A stretch of 64,000 nt of DNA from Pontiellaceae bacterium B1224 (GTDB lineage Bacteria > Verrucomicrobiota > Kiritimatiellia > Kiritimatiellales > Pontiellaceae): the NCBI GenBank assembly GCA_029432815.1, contig JAROBA010000024.1:24839-88838 (forward strand). The letters run 5' to 3'. Of the stretch, positions 18,296 through 27,103 are shown in pieces. Both the position numbers and the translations under genes were made by a program. Under the pieces are notes generated by a model. That model did no database searches. It was given only the letters and a program-made list of their open reading frames with translations, and was not told the origin of the DNA. The stretch's first letter is position 1, and each line of letters begins with the position of its first letter.

Positions 18296-19549
18296 TTATT
18301 TCTTCGGTCCGCCGGTCGGAGCCGGGAAGTTTCCATCGGTGTGCAGCAGCGTGCTGTATGAATCGGGTTTCACCAGCCCTTCGCTTTCCCACACAATTTT
18401 GAACTGACCGTTTTTGAGGATTTCGCCGACCAGTACCGGTTTGTAGGTATGCTGATTGACGGCGTCGAATTTCTTTACACCGCCGGGCGAATCGAATTCC
18501 ATTCCGTTCAGTTCTTCACGAACCACATCCACATCCACCGAACCGGCCGCATTGGCTGCCTGCGCCCAGGCTTTCACGCCGAAGTAGGCCGCTTCAATCG
18601 GGTCGTCCGTCACACGGTCTTTTCCGCCCGGAAGATTGTTGTCGGCGCAGTAGGTTTTAAATGCTTTCACGAAGGCTTTGTTTTCAGGCGTTTTGATGCT
18701 CTGGAAATAGTTCCATGCCGCGAGGTGGCCGACGAGCGGCTGCACATCCATCGCACGCAGTTCGTCTTCCGCAACGGAGAACGCCATGATCGGGCACAAT
18801 TCAGACGTCAGGCCCTGGTTCGCAAATTCTTTGTAGAACGGCACATTGCTGTCGCCATTAATGGTGGACAAAACGCAGGCATCGCCGGCGGCACCGAACT
18901 TTTTAATGTTGGCCACGATCGTCTGGTAATCCTGGTGATGGAACGGCGTGTATTCTTCAATGATATTTTCGTCCGGCACCCCGACGCTTTTCAGATAGGC
19001 CTTCAGCACTTTATTGGCGGTACGCGGGAAAACATAGTCCGTTCCGAGCAGGTAGAACTTGGTGCATTCCATTTCGTCCATCATATATTTAGCCGCAGGA
19101 ATCAACTGCTGATTCGGAGTTGCTCCTGTGTAGAAAACGTTCAGCGATTGCTCTTCCCCTTCGTACTGCACCGGATAAAACAACAGCGCATTGTATTCTT
19201 CGAAAACCGGGAGACAGGATTTACGGCTGACCGACGTCCAGCAACCGAATGTGACGGCCACATCTTCTTTGGTGATCAGCTCTTTGGCTTTTTCATTGAA
19301 CAGCGGCCAGTCAGATGCGGGGTCGACCACCACCGCTTCGAGTTGTTTGCCGTTCACACCGCCCGCGGCATTTACTTCATCAACCGCCATTAAGACGACG
19401 TCTTTCAATGAGGTTTCAGAAATGGCCATCGTTCCGCTCAACGAGTGCAGCACACCCACTTTAATCGTCTCTTCGGCCTGAGCAGCAATGGACAGAGTAC
19501 ATAACGCAACCGTTGCTCCGGCTGTTTTTAGAAAGTTTTCCCGAATCAT
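18296..19549 (-). CDS. urtA: Urea ABC transporter substrate-binding protein UrtA
   Basis: The 417-residue periplasmic protein has a signal peptide (MIRENFLKTAGATVALC...AQA). It carries UrtA-specific segments: IKVGVLHSLSGTMAISE, FGCWTSVSRKSCLPVFEEYN and LFYPVQYEGEE. The tail GNFPAPTGGPKK is also seen in the family. It captures urea (or short amides) and hands it to UrtBC. It is first in the operon, behind a sigma-54-like promoter. Confidence 0.95.
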   Translation of the reverse strand: MIRENFLKTAGATVALCTLSIAAQAEETIKVGVLHSLSGTMAISETSLKDVVLMAVDEVNAAGGVNGKQLEAVVVDPASDWPLFNEKAKELITKEDVAVTFGCWTSVSRKSCLPVFEEYNALLFYPVQYEGEEQSLNVFYTGATPNQQLIPAAKYMMDEMECTKFYLLGTDYVFPRTANKVLKAYLKSVGVPDENIIEEYTPFHHQDYQTIVANIKKFGAAGDACVLSTINGDSNVPFYKEFANQGLTSELCPIMAFSVAEDELRAMDVQPLVGHLAAWNYFQSIKTPENKAFVKAFKTYCADNNLPGGKDRVTDDPIEAAYFGVKAWAQAANAAGSVDVDVVREELNGMEFDSPGGVKKFDAVNQHTYKPVLVGEILKNGQFKIVWESEGLVKPDSYSTLLHTDGNFPAPTGGPKK

Positions 19550-19618
19550 GATTGTCTCCTTTAACTCCAGTTAACATTAACGAGCACAGCAACGGGCCGT
19601 GCGAATGAGGAGCCCGTT

Positions 19619-19634
19619 TGCACAGGGTGTGCCA
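19619..19634 (-). promoter_or_regulatory. Sigma-54 (-24/-12) promoter for the urt-ure operon
   Basis: On the minus strand the sequence TGGCACACCCTGTGCA has GG at -24 and GC at -12 with correct 10-base spacing. It differs from TGGCACG-N4-TTGCA at only two positions. Transcription would start near 19608, about 60 bases before urtA. Sigma-54 control suits a nitrogen-scavenging operon. No convincing NtrC site was picked out. Confidence 0.65.
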
Positions 19635-19752
19635 AACGGAAGGTTCAGGAGCGGCTGAAAAGTGAAATATTAGTGTAACTATCGTTATTTAGGTGTTTTG
19701 AAAAACATTCAATAAATACGGGGATAAATATGCACGCTTCGTATGGAATTCA

Positions 19753-19768
19753 ATATTGTATACAATAT
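19753..19768. promoter_or_regulatory. 16-bp palindrome, likely GntR/FCD operator
   Basis: ATATTGTATACAATAT is a perfect palindrome in the 312-base gap between the GntR gene and urtA, about 120 bases upstream of the sigma-54-like promoter. FCD-subfamily GntR regulators often bind short palindromes with a TTGTATACAA-like core. The rest of the gap (19550-19861) is AT-rich and contains no gene. Confidence 0.6.
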
Positions 19769-19861
19769 ATTTCCATAAAGAACATTTCTGTATTTACAGA
19801 TTAGCAATAGATATTTTTGTCAGTTTAGTAGGAAAGAGGGTACCGGCAGAAAAGGCTTACC

Positions 19862-20542
19862 CTACTGGAACGCCTGCACGAGGGCTTTTTTAAACGATTC
19901 CTGTACATTATTCCGGCCCATCAGGATATTTTTATGTAACTGTGTTCGAGCTTCAGTCGGCTTGCCTTGTTCAATTGATTCAAGAATGGCTAGATGGGCT
20001 TTGCAGGTGCGTTTTAAACGGGCAAAGGTGGTGATGTCTTTCACGCGCAGAAACCGGAGCTGGGCATTTACATCGTGCAATGCTTTTGAAAGGGCCGGGT
20101 TTTCCAGCATATTCACGAGTGTTTGATGAAAGTGCTCATCGGCATCGCTCCAGAAAACGGGGTCAATATCGCCCTCTTCCGAAAACAGCGCATGTTCCAT
20201 CCATTCCAGTTTCAGGTCGGAAATCTTGACTGCGGCTTCGGGTTTGGCGGCAAATACATCGATGGCATACAATTCAAGTGCCGTCCGCAGCTCGTACAAA
20301 TGATTGATGTCCTCAACCGACAGTTTGCGAACGCTACAACCGATGTTTCTTTCTTTAATGACCAGCCCGTTATCAATCAGCATGCTCAATGCTTCACGTA
20401 CAGGAACGCGACTGACTGCAAACTCTTCGCACAGAGTCTTTTCGGTGAAACGCTGGCCGGGAATATATTCCCAGTCCAGAATGCGTTTTTTCAGCACCCC
20501 GTAAATACTCTTCGCTGTGTGTTTCTGTGGTTGTTCGCTCAT
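19862..20542 (-). CDS. GntR-family regulator with FCD domain
   Basis: The 226-residue protein has a winged-helix domain (YIPGQRFTEKTLCEEFAVSR then VPVREALSMLIDNGLV, residues about 25-75). The FCD sensory domain keeps the metal-ligand histidines (DEHFHQTLV, AHLAILESI, LHKNI). ATG at 20542 is preferred to a TTG at 20563 that falls inside the dispersed palindrome. It is transcribed toward the urt-ure operon, so it probably regulates urea uptake. The ligand is unknown. Confidence 0.85.
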   Translation of the reverse strand: MSEQPQKHTAKSIYGVLKKRILDWEYIPGQRFTEKTLCEEFAVSRVPVREALSMLIDNGLVIKERNIGCSVRKLSVEDINHLYELRTALELYAIDVFAAKPEAAVKISDLKLEWMEHALFSEEGDIDPVFWSDADEHFHQTLVNMLENPALSKALHDVNAQLRFLRVKDITTFARLKRTCKAHLAILESIEQGKPTEARTQLHKNILMGRNNVQESFKKALVQAFQ

Positions 20543-20557
20543 CGCTGCCCTATCTAT

Positions 20558-20572
20558 TTCCAATCATTGGAA
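20558..20572. repeat. Palindrome TTCCAA-TCA-TTGGAA upstream of the GntR gene
   Basis: Perfect copy overlapping the stop of a doubtful small reading frame, 16 bases upstream of the chosen GntR start. Confidence 0.9.
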
Positions 20573-20782
20573 TGTTTTAAGTCCGTCCAATCGGAAAATA
20601 GTCTTCTCGGTTTTCAGGTCCAGATTACCCGCTTTAAAATCGGCCATGAAATTGACAGCGCTGGCCGAATACGGCGCGTCCATCGGACCGGATGGAACAC
20701 CGGCATTCCAATAGCCCAGCAGTCCGCACCGAGCAAAGCCCCCATGCGGCTCACTCAACATGGTTATCATTCCCGCACTCAC
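20564..20782 (-). CDS. Doubtful 72-residue hypothetical protein
   Basis: The frame encodes 72 residues with no recognised domain. Composition in the second half (NFMADFKAGNLDLKTEKTIF) is protein-like, and its stop lies within the palindrome before the GntR gene. It is on the same strand and in line with its neighbours, but no good ribosome-binding site was seen. It may be a gene remnant or chance frame. Confidence 0.25.
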   Translation of the reverse strand: MSAGMITMLSEPHGGFARCGLLGYWNAGVPSGPMDAPYSASAVNFMADFKAGNLDLKTEKTIFRLDGLKTFQ

Positions 20783-20848
20783 AGCAAAATTGGCTCCGTT
20801 TAAGAGCGGTTGGTCATAAATATTCTTTTGCGCGACAACAATTCAAAT

Positions 20849-20863
20849 TTTCCAATCGTTGGA
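20849..20863. repeat. Palindrome TTCCAA-TCG-TTGGAA
   Basis: Perfect copy in the spacer after the Minf_1886-family gene, extended to TTTTCCAATCGTTGGAAAA, so it could also form a weak hairpin in the transcript. Confidence 0.9.
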
Positions 20864-20881
20864 AAAAGTCCAGGGAACCTT

Positions 20882-21316
20882 TTAAATTTTGTCAGTCGTA
20901 TTTTTTGTGTGTGCGCGAGACGCGGTGCTCTTTGGACGGACCACCGGCTGTTTCGGCTGAAACGGCTGGATGAAGGCTTCGTGGAAATCGTAGCCTCCCA
21001 TGAAATCTTCGATGGAATCTTCTTCGGTTTTTCCGAGCAGACCTTCGTCGACAAGATTAAAGACGATGTTTCCGAAATCGACGCATTCGGTGATCCCCCA
21101 CTCGGAAAGTACGCGTTTTGTGACAGGGCCGTATTCTTTAAGGGCATATTCGCGCATACCATCCAGCAGTTCGGTGCCGGAAACGTGGCGGGGTTTATCG
21201 AGTGCTTTTACGGTGTGGTCCAATCCCTCGCGCACAAAAATGTAGGCCTGCGCTGTGTAGCGATCGTCTTTGGTGATGATCGGCGCCAGCAAATCAAAAA
21301 TGGATGGATTATTCAT
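20882..21316 (-). CDS. Conserved PVC protein of the Minf_1886 family
   Basis: The 144-residue protein contains YTAQAYIFVREGLDHTV, HVSGTELLDGMREYAL and ECVDFGNIVFNLVDEG, the pattern of the uncharacterised Minf_1886 family found mainly in Verrucomicrobia, Planctomycetes and relatives. The C-terminus (from about residue 115) is a variable basic tail. It starts two bases after the HIT gene. Function is unknown, but it is a useful taxonomic marker here. Confidence 0.8.
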   Translation of the reverse strand: MNNPSIFDLLAPIITKDDRYTAQAYIFVREGLDHTVKALDKPRHVSGTELLDGMREYALKEYGPVTKRVLSEWGITECVDFGNIVFNLVDEGLLGKTEEDSIEDFMGGYDFHEAFIQPFQPKQPVVRPKSTASRAHTKNTTDKI

Positions 21317-21318
21317 AG

Positions 21319-21732
21319 TTAAAGCTGTTCTCGCAGTTTTTCTGCCAATTCGTTCATTTCATCAATATCGTCGTATTTTTTTGCATTCCAGTTCCAGTGG
21401 TGTCCGTCGTTGTTGAACCGCGGGATGACATGCACATGAATATGTTCCACTTCCTGTCCCGAGGCTTTTCCGTTGTTTTGCATGATATTGACCCCGTCGG
21501 CGCCGAATGCGTTCAATTGGGCGCTGGCGATTTTCTTTGCCGTGATGTGCAGTTGAGCCAGAATTTCATCCGGCGTTTCTGTAATAGGATCGTAGTGTTT
21601 TTTCGGAATTACGAGGGCATGGCCTTTAATAATCGGGCCTATATCCATGAAAGCGAGTACTTCATCGTCTTCATAGATGATCGTGGCCGGAATTTCTTTA
21701 GCAACAATTTTACAAAAAATGCAGTCATTCAT
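21319..21732 (-). CDS. HIT-family nucleotide hydrolase/transferase
   Basis: The 137-residue protein has the complete histidine triad HIHVHVIP (H107, H109, H111) and the N-terminal CIFCKI motif. HinT-type enzymes hydrolyse nucleoside phosphoramidates. The gene overlaps the preceding small membrane-protein gene by eight bases and is followed directly by the Minf_1886-family gene, so these three are likely one transcript. Confidence 0.93.
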   Translation of the reverse strand: MNDCIFCKIVAKEIPATIIYEDDEVLAFMDIGPIIKGHALVIPKKHYDPITETPDEILAQLHITAKKIASAQLNAFGADGVNIMQNNGKASGQEVEHIHVHVIPRFNNDGHHWNWNAKKYDDIDEMNELAEKLREQL

Positions 21733-21904
21733 GATTCAGCTCCGATTCAACCGGAATGGAGGGCGAAGGATTCCGATTATTGAGGTAGAGATAGCGGGCC
21801 GCCAAACCCAGAATAAAAAGTGAGCAAATGACCAGAATATAGATCTTTTCCTGCTTCGTGAGCAAAAAACCGGATTGGATTGGGTTGGACTTTTTTTCTG
21901 CCAT
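21725..21904 (-). CDS. Small single-span membrane protein
   Basis: A 59-residue frame starts MAEKKSNPIQSGFLLTKQEK, has one membrane helix (about residues 21-39, IYILVICSLFILGLAAR) and ends in a polar tail. The hydrophobic helix, coupling by an eight-base overlap with the HIT gene, and same strand argue that it is real. The N-terminal layout recalls the anchor of ComEA-like proteins, but no helix-hairpin-helix domain follows. Function unknown. Confidence 0.6.
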   Translation of the reverse strand: MAEKKSNPIQSGFLLTKQEKIYILVICSLFILGLAARYLYLNNRNPSPSIPVESELNHE

Positions 21905-21952
21905 GCGGGGAATCTACCAAACCCCGCCGGAATGAGGAGCCGAATTTATTTT

Positions 21953-23143
21953 CTATTTCAAAACACCGAAGGTCGGTCCCTCGGCCGTTGCCGCGCCTGA
22001 ATCCAGCTTCATCTGCGGCAGCAGGTTTTCCGGAATTTCCTGCAGTTTAAAGACAGGTAGAATCGGGCGTCCGTCAGCGCTCTTCGGATATTCAACCCCT
22101 TCCTGCTCAATCAGCAGACGACAATAGAACCAGCCGCCGGGAAGCTCGCCGATCAATACTTCCATGTCTATCGGCCGACCTTTGGTCATATGAAACCAGT
22201 CACCGATGACATAGCCCTGTTCCTTGGAGGATTTAAACTGTCGGCTTCGGGAATCGTCACTCAACCAGCCTGTTACCCGGCCTCTGTGCTGATCTTTATT
22301 GTTCGTCAGATCCTGACTCGGGTAGTTGGCATCAATCACCAAATCCCCTTTAATCCGGACCATAAGAATATCGTCGGCAATCCCCCAGAACCGGTAGCGA
22401 CCGGTTTCCGGTGCTGCAATTTTTCCATTATAATAAGCCACCCAGCGTCTCGGCTCCACCACATCGTCCACGCCATAGGCTTTGGGAGCTTCCTCTGCCT
22501 TCATATATGGAACCATGAACGTGGTGGCAAATTTGCTCTTCGGTGCTTTGAAGTATCTGCCCTCCAGCCGTTTCGGGTTCCAGGATCCGGCAAAGTTTCG
22601 GATAACTTCTACAAACTCGCGGTTCTTTTGCTTTTCCAGTTCCGCGTCTTTAGCCTTATCGCCCGTGATTTCAACGGCGAGGTCGGACGGTTTTCCCTTT
22701 GAGTCCATTTTCAGATCGAAAAAGGTGCCTTCCAGCTCATTGCCGGAGCCCTTGCTGCCACCGAACAGGTCGATATCCAACGAGAAGCCGATGCTCCCGA
22801 GGCCGCCGCCATCCATATAGCCGGTTCCCCCTTTAATGCCCGAAATCTCCGGCATTTTAATATCCATTGATTTCGTTTTCGGCTTGGATACAATGGTTTT
22901 TCGTAGCTTCGGCTTCTGGACTTTCTTTTTCTTAACATCTACCGGAACAGTCAGTTTTTTGAGTTTCATATTCGGACGCGAAACCGGTTTGGCCTCAAAA
23001 ACCTGCTCGTTTTTTACATATACCCGTACGGCGACAAATGAAATTGCCACCACAATCAGAACCGCGTGAATTCCCAGGCTGACCATGGCCGCACTCGATT
23101 TCGCGTGATTGCCAAAAAAACCTTTTTTTCCTGTTTTTGCCAT
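21953..23143 (-). CDS. TonB-like membrane-anchored protein with PA14-like region
   Basis: The 396-residue protein has one N-terminal membrane helix (residues 20-43). Then comes a Lys/Pro-rich stretch (about 55-100, LKKLTVPVDVKKKKVQKPKL) like TonB spacers, a glycine-rich part, and a C-terminal beta-rich region. That region has YFKAPKSKFATTFMVPYM and WVAYYNGKIAAPETGRYRFWG, reminiscent of PA14-type carbohydrate-binding modules. It is probably periplasmic and surface-polysaccharide related. TonB itself lacks such a region, so the name TonB should not be assigned. Confidence 0.6.
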   Translation of the reverse strand: MAKTGKKGFFGNHAKSSAAMVSLGIHAVLIVVAISFVAVRVYVKNEQVFEAKPVSRPNMKLKKLTVPVDVKKKKVQKPKLRKTIVSKPKTKSMDIKMPEISGIKGGTGYMDGGGLGSIGFSLDIDLFGGSKGSGNELEGTFFDLKMDSKGKPSDLAVEITGDKAKDAELEKQKNREFVEVIRNFAGSWNPKRLEGRYFKAPKSKFATTFMVPYMKAEEAPKAYGVDDVVEPRRWVAYYNGKIAAPETGRYRFWGIADDILMVRIKGDLVIDANYPSQDLTNNKDQHRGRVTGWLSDDSRSRQFKSSKEQGYVIGDWFHMTKGRPIDMEVLIGELPGGWFYCRLLIEQEGVEYPKSADGRPILPVFKLQEIPENLLPQMKLDSGAATAEGPTFGVLK

Positions 23144-23260
23144 AATGACTCATCCTTAAAGCTGATAAATTAAACAAGGGGACAATACGCACAAACCATA
23201 CCTCTTTCAAGGTTAGCTGTACTTTTGTTGCAGGTAATCTGGGCGAGCCTTCTTTTCACA

Positions 23261-23292
23261 AAAAAAAGCCCAAACCGCAAAGGCCGGGCTTT
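23261..23292 (-). terminator. Rho-independent terminator of the aminotransferase gene
   Basis: On the minus strand AAAGCCC...GGGCTTT forms the stem, followed by a run of eight T. It lies 23 bases after the aminotransferase stop. Confidence 0.85.
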
Positions 23293-23296
23293 CATT

Positions 23297-23311
23297 TTCC
23301 AATGGTTGGAA
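23297..23311. repeat. Palindrome TTCCAA-TGG-TTGGAA
   Basis: Perfect copy squeezed between the aminotransferase stop codon and its terminator. Confidence 0.9.
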
Positions 23312-23314
23312 ATC

Positions 23315-24523
23315 TTACGCGTTCAGAGCTTCCGCAATTGAATCGCAGACATATTCGATGTTTCCGGAGGTGAGGCCGGCAACGTTGATGCGTCCGCCGT
23401 TCACAATGTAGATGCCCTTGTTTTCCTTGAGCCAGGCAACCACTTCGTTAGAAAGACCGCTGAAGGAGAACATGCCCCGCTGCGTTTTAATGAACGAGAA
23501 GTCCTGTTCAACACCACGGGCTTTAAGGCCGTCCACCAACAGGATACGCATCGCTTTAATGCGGTCGCGCATCTCCGCCACCTCGCCGATCCACTGATCA
23601 TAAAGAGCGGCATCGTCGAGCACCGCACTGGCCGCCAAACCGCCGTGCGCCGGCGGATTGGAATAGTTTACGCGAACCACCAGTTTGGCGTGGCTCAGGG
23701 CAACGGCGTTTTCTTCCGCAGTCGGGCTGACAATCGTCAGAGCACCGGTACGCTCATTATAAAGTCCGAAGTTTTTCGAGAACGAGCTGGCAACGAGGAA
23801 GTCGATACCGGCGGCTGCAAATTTTTCAACGGCCACACGGTCTTCTTCGATACTGTCGCCAAAACCCTGATAAGCAAAGTCAAGAAACGGCGTCCAGCCT
23901 TTCGCCTTGGCGACTTCTACCACCTTGCTCCACTGATCGCCGATCAGATCAACGCCGGTGGGGTTATGGCAGCAAACGTGCATCAGCACAATATCGCCGG
24001 CCGGCACAGTGGAAAGCGCGGCGATCATTCCGTCGAAATCCACGTCTTTAGTGGCCGGGTCGTAATACGGATAATCCGAAATCGAAAAACCGGCGGCGGT
24101 GAAGATCCCTTTGTGATTGGCCCAGGTCGGGGTGCTTACCCAGAGTCTGGCATCCGGATTAAACTTTTTCAGCAGGTCGGCTCCAACCCGCAGGGCTCCG
24201 GTTCCGCCGGGGGTCTGCATGGTGGCCGCGCGTTTGGCACTGATGACTTCACTATCCGCGCCGAAGAGCAGCTTCTGCACATTGGCGGCATAGGCCGGAC
24301 TTCCAGGGATTGGAAGATAGCCTTTGGAGGTTTCTGTCTCTGCCAGCTTCACCTCGGCCGATTTGATGCATTTGAGAATCGGGGTGGTTCCATTATCGTC
24401 TTTGAACACACCAACGCCCAGGTTCACCTTGTTCGGGTTTTCATCGTTTTTAAATGCCTCGGTCAGGCCCAGAATGGCGTCCGCCGGTGCGGCTTCAATT
24501 TCTTTCCACATATTCATCTCCAT
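23315..24523 (-). CDS. Aspartate/aromatic aminotransferase (class I)
   Basis: The 402-residue PLP enzyme belongs to the AspC/TyrB group. It shows NLGVGVFKDDNGTTPIL, the HVCCHNPTGVD motif, DFAYQGFGDS and the PLP lysine in SSFSKNFGLYNERTG (near residue 250). It interconverts aspartate and oxaloacetate, linking nitrogen and the TCA cycle. The first ATG is annotated. A GGAG placed seven bases before the third methionine (24511) makes that an equally good start. Terminator and palindrome follow. Confidence 0.9.
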   Translation of the reverse strand: MEMNMWKEIEAAPADAILGLTEAFKNDENPNKVNLGVGVFKDDNGTTPILKCIKSAEVKLAETETSKGYLPIPGSPAYAANVQKLLFGADSEVISAKRAATMQTPGGTGALRVGADLLKKFNPDARLWVSTPTWANHKGIFTAAGFSISDYPYYDPATKDVDFDGMIAALSTVPAGDIVLMHVCCHNPTGVDLIGDQWSKVVEVAKAKGWTPFLDFAYQGFGDSIEEDRVAVEKFAAAGIDFLVASSFSKNFGLYNERTGALTIVSPTAEENAVALSHAKLVVRVNYSNPPAHGGLAASAVLDDAALYDQWIGEVAEMRDRIKAMRILLVDGLKARGVEQDFSFIKTQRGMFSFSGLSNEVVAWLKENKGIYIVNGGRINVAGLTSGNIEYVCDSIAEALNA

Positions 24524-24573
24524 AACTTGTAATTGCGCGACACCCTATCGGCATGCTCGCGTATTACGAGTTC

Positions 24574-25734
24574 TTATCCAAAATATTGGTCGTACCAACG
24601 TTGGATCGTATCTTCTTCGACTTTTAGAATGCCGATTTCGCGTAACGCATTTTCCGCCGAATCGGAGGCATGCGCGGCATTGACCATAATGTCGGTACCG
24701 TATTCCCTGCGGACCGAACCCGGTGCGGCTTTGCTCGGATCGGTCGGGCCGAGAATATTACGAATCTTCTCAACCGCATTTTCGCCGGCATAAACCAGCG
24801 TCATACAACGAACCCGACCCTCGCTTATCGTGCCTTCAGCATCCACATCCGGCGCCCACTGGCCGGTCATAAACTTCATGATGCTGTAGAACTGGTGATC
24901 GCCGAACGCCGGGCCCAGCGTTCCTGCCAGCGCCTCGGTTACTTCCGCCGGCATTTCAAAACCGAACTCCTTTTTCAGCGCTTTACGCGCACGATCGACC
25001 GCCATGCCGCCGAGCTTGTCGCGCAGGACCGGCTGAACCGGACCATAGAACTCCAGTGCTTCCGCCAGACTCATGCGCAGCAGCTTGACCCCGATCAGGC
25101 GCAGGCCGGAACGCGAAAAAATATCCATAATGTTACCTGGGCGGGAACTCGGGAACGTGAAATTGTCGGGCTTAATAATCACCAGTGTTTTCTGAACATC
25201 CTGATCTTCCGCAAGACGAATCGCATTGTGCTGAATACCGCCGTCTTTAATGGAGAACTCGGACCACAGCGAAAGCACGTTCTGCACAATTTCAGACGTT
25301 GGCGCCGCGAGTACCGCCGGCTCAAAATAGGTCACATGACCATCGTGGTCTTTAATATAGTCGCCGTACGTTCCGCGAATCGTATCGGCACTTTCAACCG
25401 AATCTTCAAACCCGCCGATCGAATCGCGCAGTTTTCGCACCGCATTCTCGCCTTCAAACAGCAGCATCAGAACACGGTGGACCTGCCCGTCTTCCGTAGG
25501 CGAAAATTCGCGCTCAATATACTCGGAAAGCAATTCCCGAATTTCCGGCCACACCTCGTTCTCACTGCGGATGAGTTCCGAATAGCGTTTCACCAGCTCC
25601 GGGCTGGGCCCAAACATCCTTGCTGCAACAAGATCCAATCCGGTTGTGCTGAGCAAACGACCAAGCACCCCGCCCGTGCGCGATTTGCGCAACGTGTACG
25701 GGGTTACCAATACATATCCAAGTTCCTTTGACAT
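24574..25734 (-). CDS. Double-domain nucleoside diphosphate kinase-like protein
   Basis: The 386-residue protein holds two NDK-like halves. The second half (about 180-386) has VIIKPDNF near the start and the phospho-histidine motif NAAHASDS with H355. The first half (1-175) begins VLVTPYTL. At the position aligned with H355 it keeps a histidine (H133 in DHDGHVTYF), but it has lost the SDS part. Ordinary NDKs are about 140-150 residues, so each half also carries extra segments. It probably makes NTPs from NDPs with the second half. The role of the first half is unclear. Confidence 0.75.
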   Translation of the reverse strand: MSKELGYVLVTPYTLRKSRTGGVLGRLLSTTGLDLVAARMFGPSPELVKRYSELIRSENEVWPEIRELLSEYIEREFSPTEDGQVHRVLMLLFEGENAVRKLRDSIGGFEDSVESADTIRGTYGDYIKDHDGHVTYFEPAVLAAPTSEIVQNVLSLWSEFSIKDGGIQHNAIRLAEDQDVQKTLVIIKPDNFTFPSSRPGNIMDIFSRSGLRLIGVKLLRMSLAEALEFYGPVQPVLRDKLGGMAVDRARKALKKEFGFEMPAEVTEALAGTLGPAFGDHQFYSIMKFMTGQWAPDVDAEGTISEGRVRCMTLVYAGENAVEKIRNILGPTDPSKAAPGSVRREYGTDIMVNAAHASDSAENALREIGILKVEEDTIQRWYDQYFG

Positions 25735-25804
25735 TTACATCCTCCTAAAGTAAAGCACTTCATACCGACCAACGATTACAGGCACAATATCGAAATGCGA
25801 CTTT

Positions 25805-27103
25805 ATGGATAATCAAACCCAGAATAACAAGCTCCCCGAGAAGGTAGTTCGGCGCCATGCCGAGCTGCTCGAAGAGATACTTCCCGAACTCTCAAAACTG
25901 GTCCTTGAAGAAGGCCGGCCGGCCGATGCCCTGCTGAATGCTTTCCTGCGCACGCGCCGGGAACTCGGTTCGCGCGACCGCCGTTTTCTATCGCAGGCGG
26001 TCTTTTCCTACTTTCGCTGGTATGGCTGGACCGTTATCAAACTGCAGCTCAACATACAGGAAGCCTGCCTGGTTGGCACCCTGCTCGACTCCACCGAACT
26101 GCCCTACAGTTTCCAATATCTGGAAACCCGCTGCAAACTGCCTTTCAAAGTCGAGCCTCTCGGACACCTGAATACGGAAGAACAGCGCAAAAAACTCAAT
26201 GAGCTTTTTAAGGACACCGAAGGATTCCAACCACTGGAACTGGGCGATCTGGTGATTCCGGAGTTTGGCAACGTGGTTGATCCCAAGCGCGAAGCTGACC
26301 TGATTGAATCGTTCCAGAAACGCCCCCCCGCCTGGATTCGGACCCGCTCCGGCACAGAGGAGATGGTGAAAACATTGGCAGATCAGCAGATTCAGGCAAC
26401 CGTTCACGAACGGGTAAAAGACGCCATCGCAGTGAATACCGGTATCAGCCTGCAACACGTGCTGTCCAAACAATCCGGCCAGTTCATCGTTCAGGACCTG
26501 GCGTCTCAATGCGTCGGATTGGTTGCCGACCCGCAGCCCGACGGCGATTGGTGGGATTGCTGCGCAGGAGCCGGCGGAAAAGCCATGCAGCTGATGGATC
26601 TGATGCAGGATGGAAAGGTTCTGGCCACAGATGTTCGAATTCCGGCCCTGAAGGAATTGAAAAAGCGTACTCGCAAGCACGGTATTAAGAACATCCGAAC
26701 ACAGCTCTTCAATGCCGCAACCGATGAACCGTTCACTAAAACGTTTGATGGCGTTATGGTGGATGCGCCCTGCTCCGGCTGGGGCACCTGGAGCCGCAAC
26801 CCGGATGCGCGCTGGCGCTCCTCCCGCCGCGATGTCATTCAATGCTCCACCCGCCAGCTTAAAATCCTGAACAACGTCACCTGGTGCGTGAAACCCGGCG
26901 GAGTATTAATTTATGCCGTCTGCACCTTCACGCAGCCCGAAACGGAAGAGGTGATCGTGAAGTTCCTTGGTCAGCATCCGGACTTCCGCCTGGAACCGTT
27001 CGCGAACCCGATGACCGGCGAACAAACCAATGGCCAGCTTCAGATCTGGCCCTGGGAAGGCCCCGGCGATGCCATGTTCATCGCCCGTTTTAAACGTTCG
27101 TAG
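25805..27103 (+). CDS. RsmB/NOP2-family RNA (cytosine-C5) methyltransferase
   Basis: The 432-residue protein has an N-terminal NusB-like helical domain (about 15-110) and a C-terminal SAM methyltransferase. Motif I is WWDCCAGAGGKA, the catalytic motif IV is DAPCSGWGTWSRNPDARW, and the second conserved cysteine is in YAVCTFTQPETEEV. These are the two cysteines of m5C RNA methyltransferases. 16S rRNA is the likely substrate. It is divergent from the NDK gene. Its TAG stop is part of a REP-type repeat. Confidence 0.87.
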   Translation: MDNQTQNNKLPEKVVRRHAELLEEILPELSKLVLEEGRPADALLNAFLRTRRELGSRDRRFLSQAVFSYFRWYGWTVIKLQLNIQEACLVGTLLDSTELPYSFQYLETRCKLPFKVEPLGHLNTEEQRKKLNELFKDTEGFQPLELGDLVIPEFGNVVDPKREADLIESFQKRPPAWIRTRSGTEEMVKTLADQQIQATVHERVKDAIAVNTGISLQHVLSKQSGQFIVQDLASQCVGLVADPQPDGDWWDCCAGAGGKAMQLMDLMQDGKVLATDVRIPALKELKKRTRKHGIKNIRTQLFNAATDEPFTKTFDGVMVDAPCSGWGTWSRNPDARWRSSRRDVIQCSTRQLKILNNVTWCVKPGGVLIYAVCTFTQPETEEVIVKFLGQHPDFRLEPFANPMTGEQTNGQLQIWPWEGPGDAMFIARFKRS

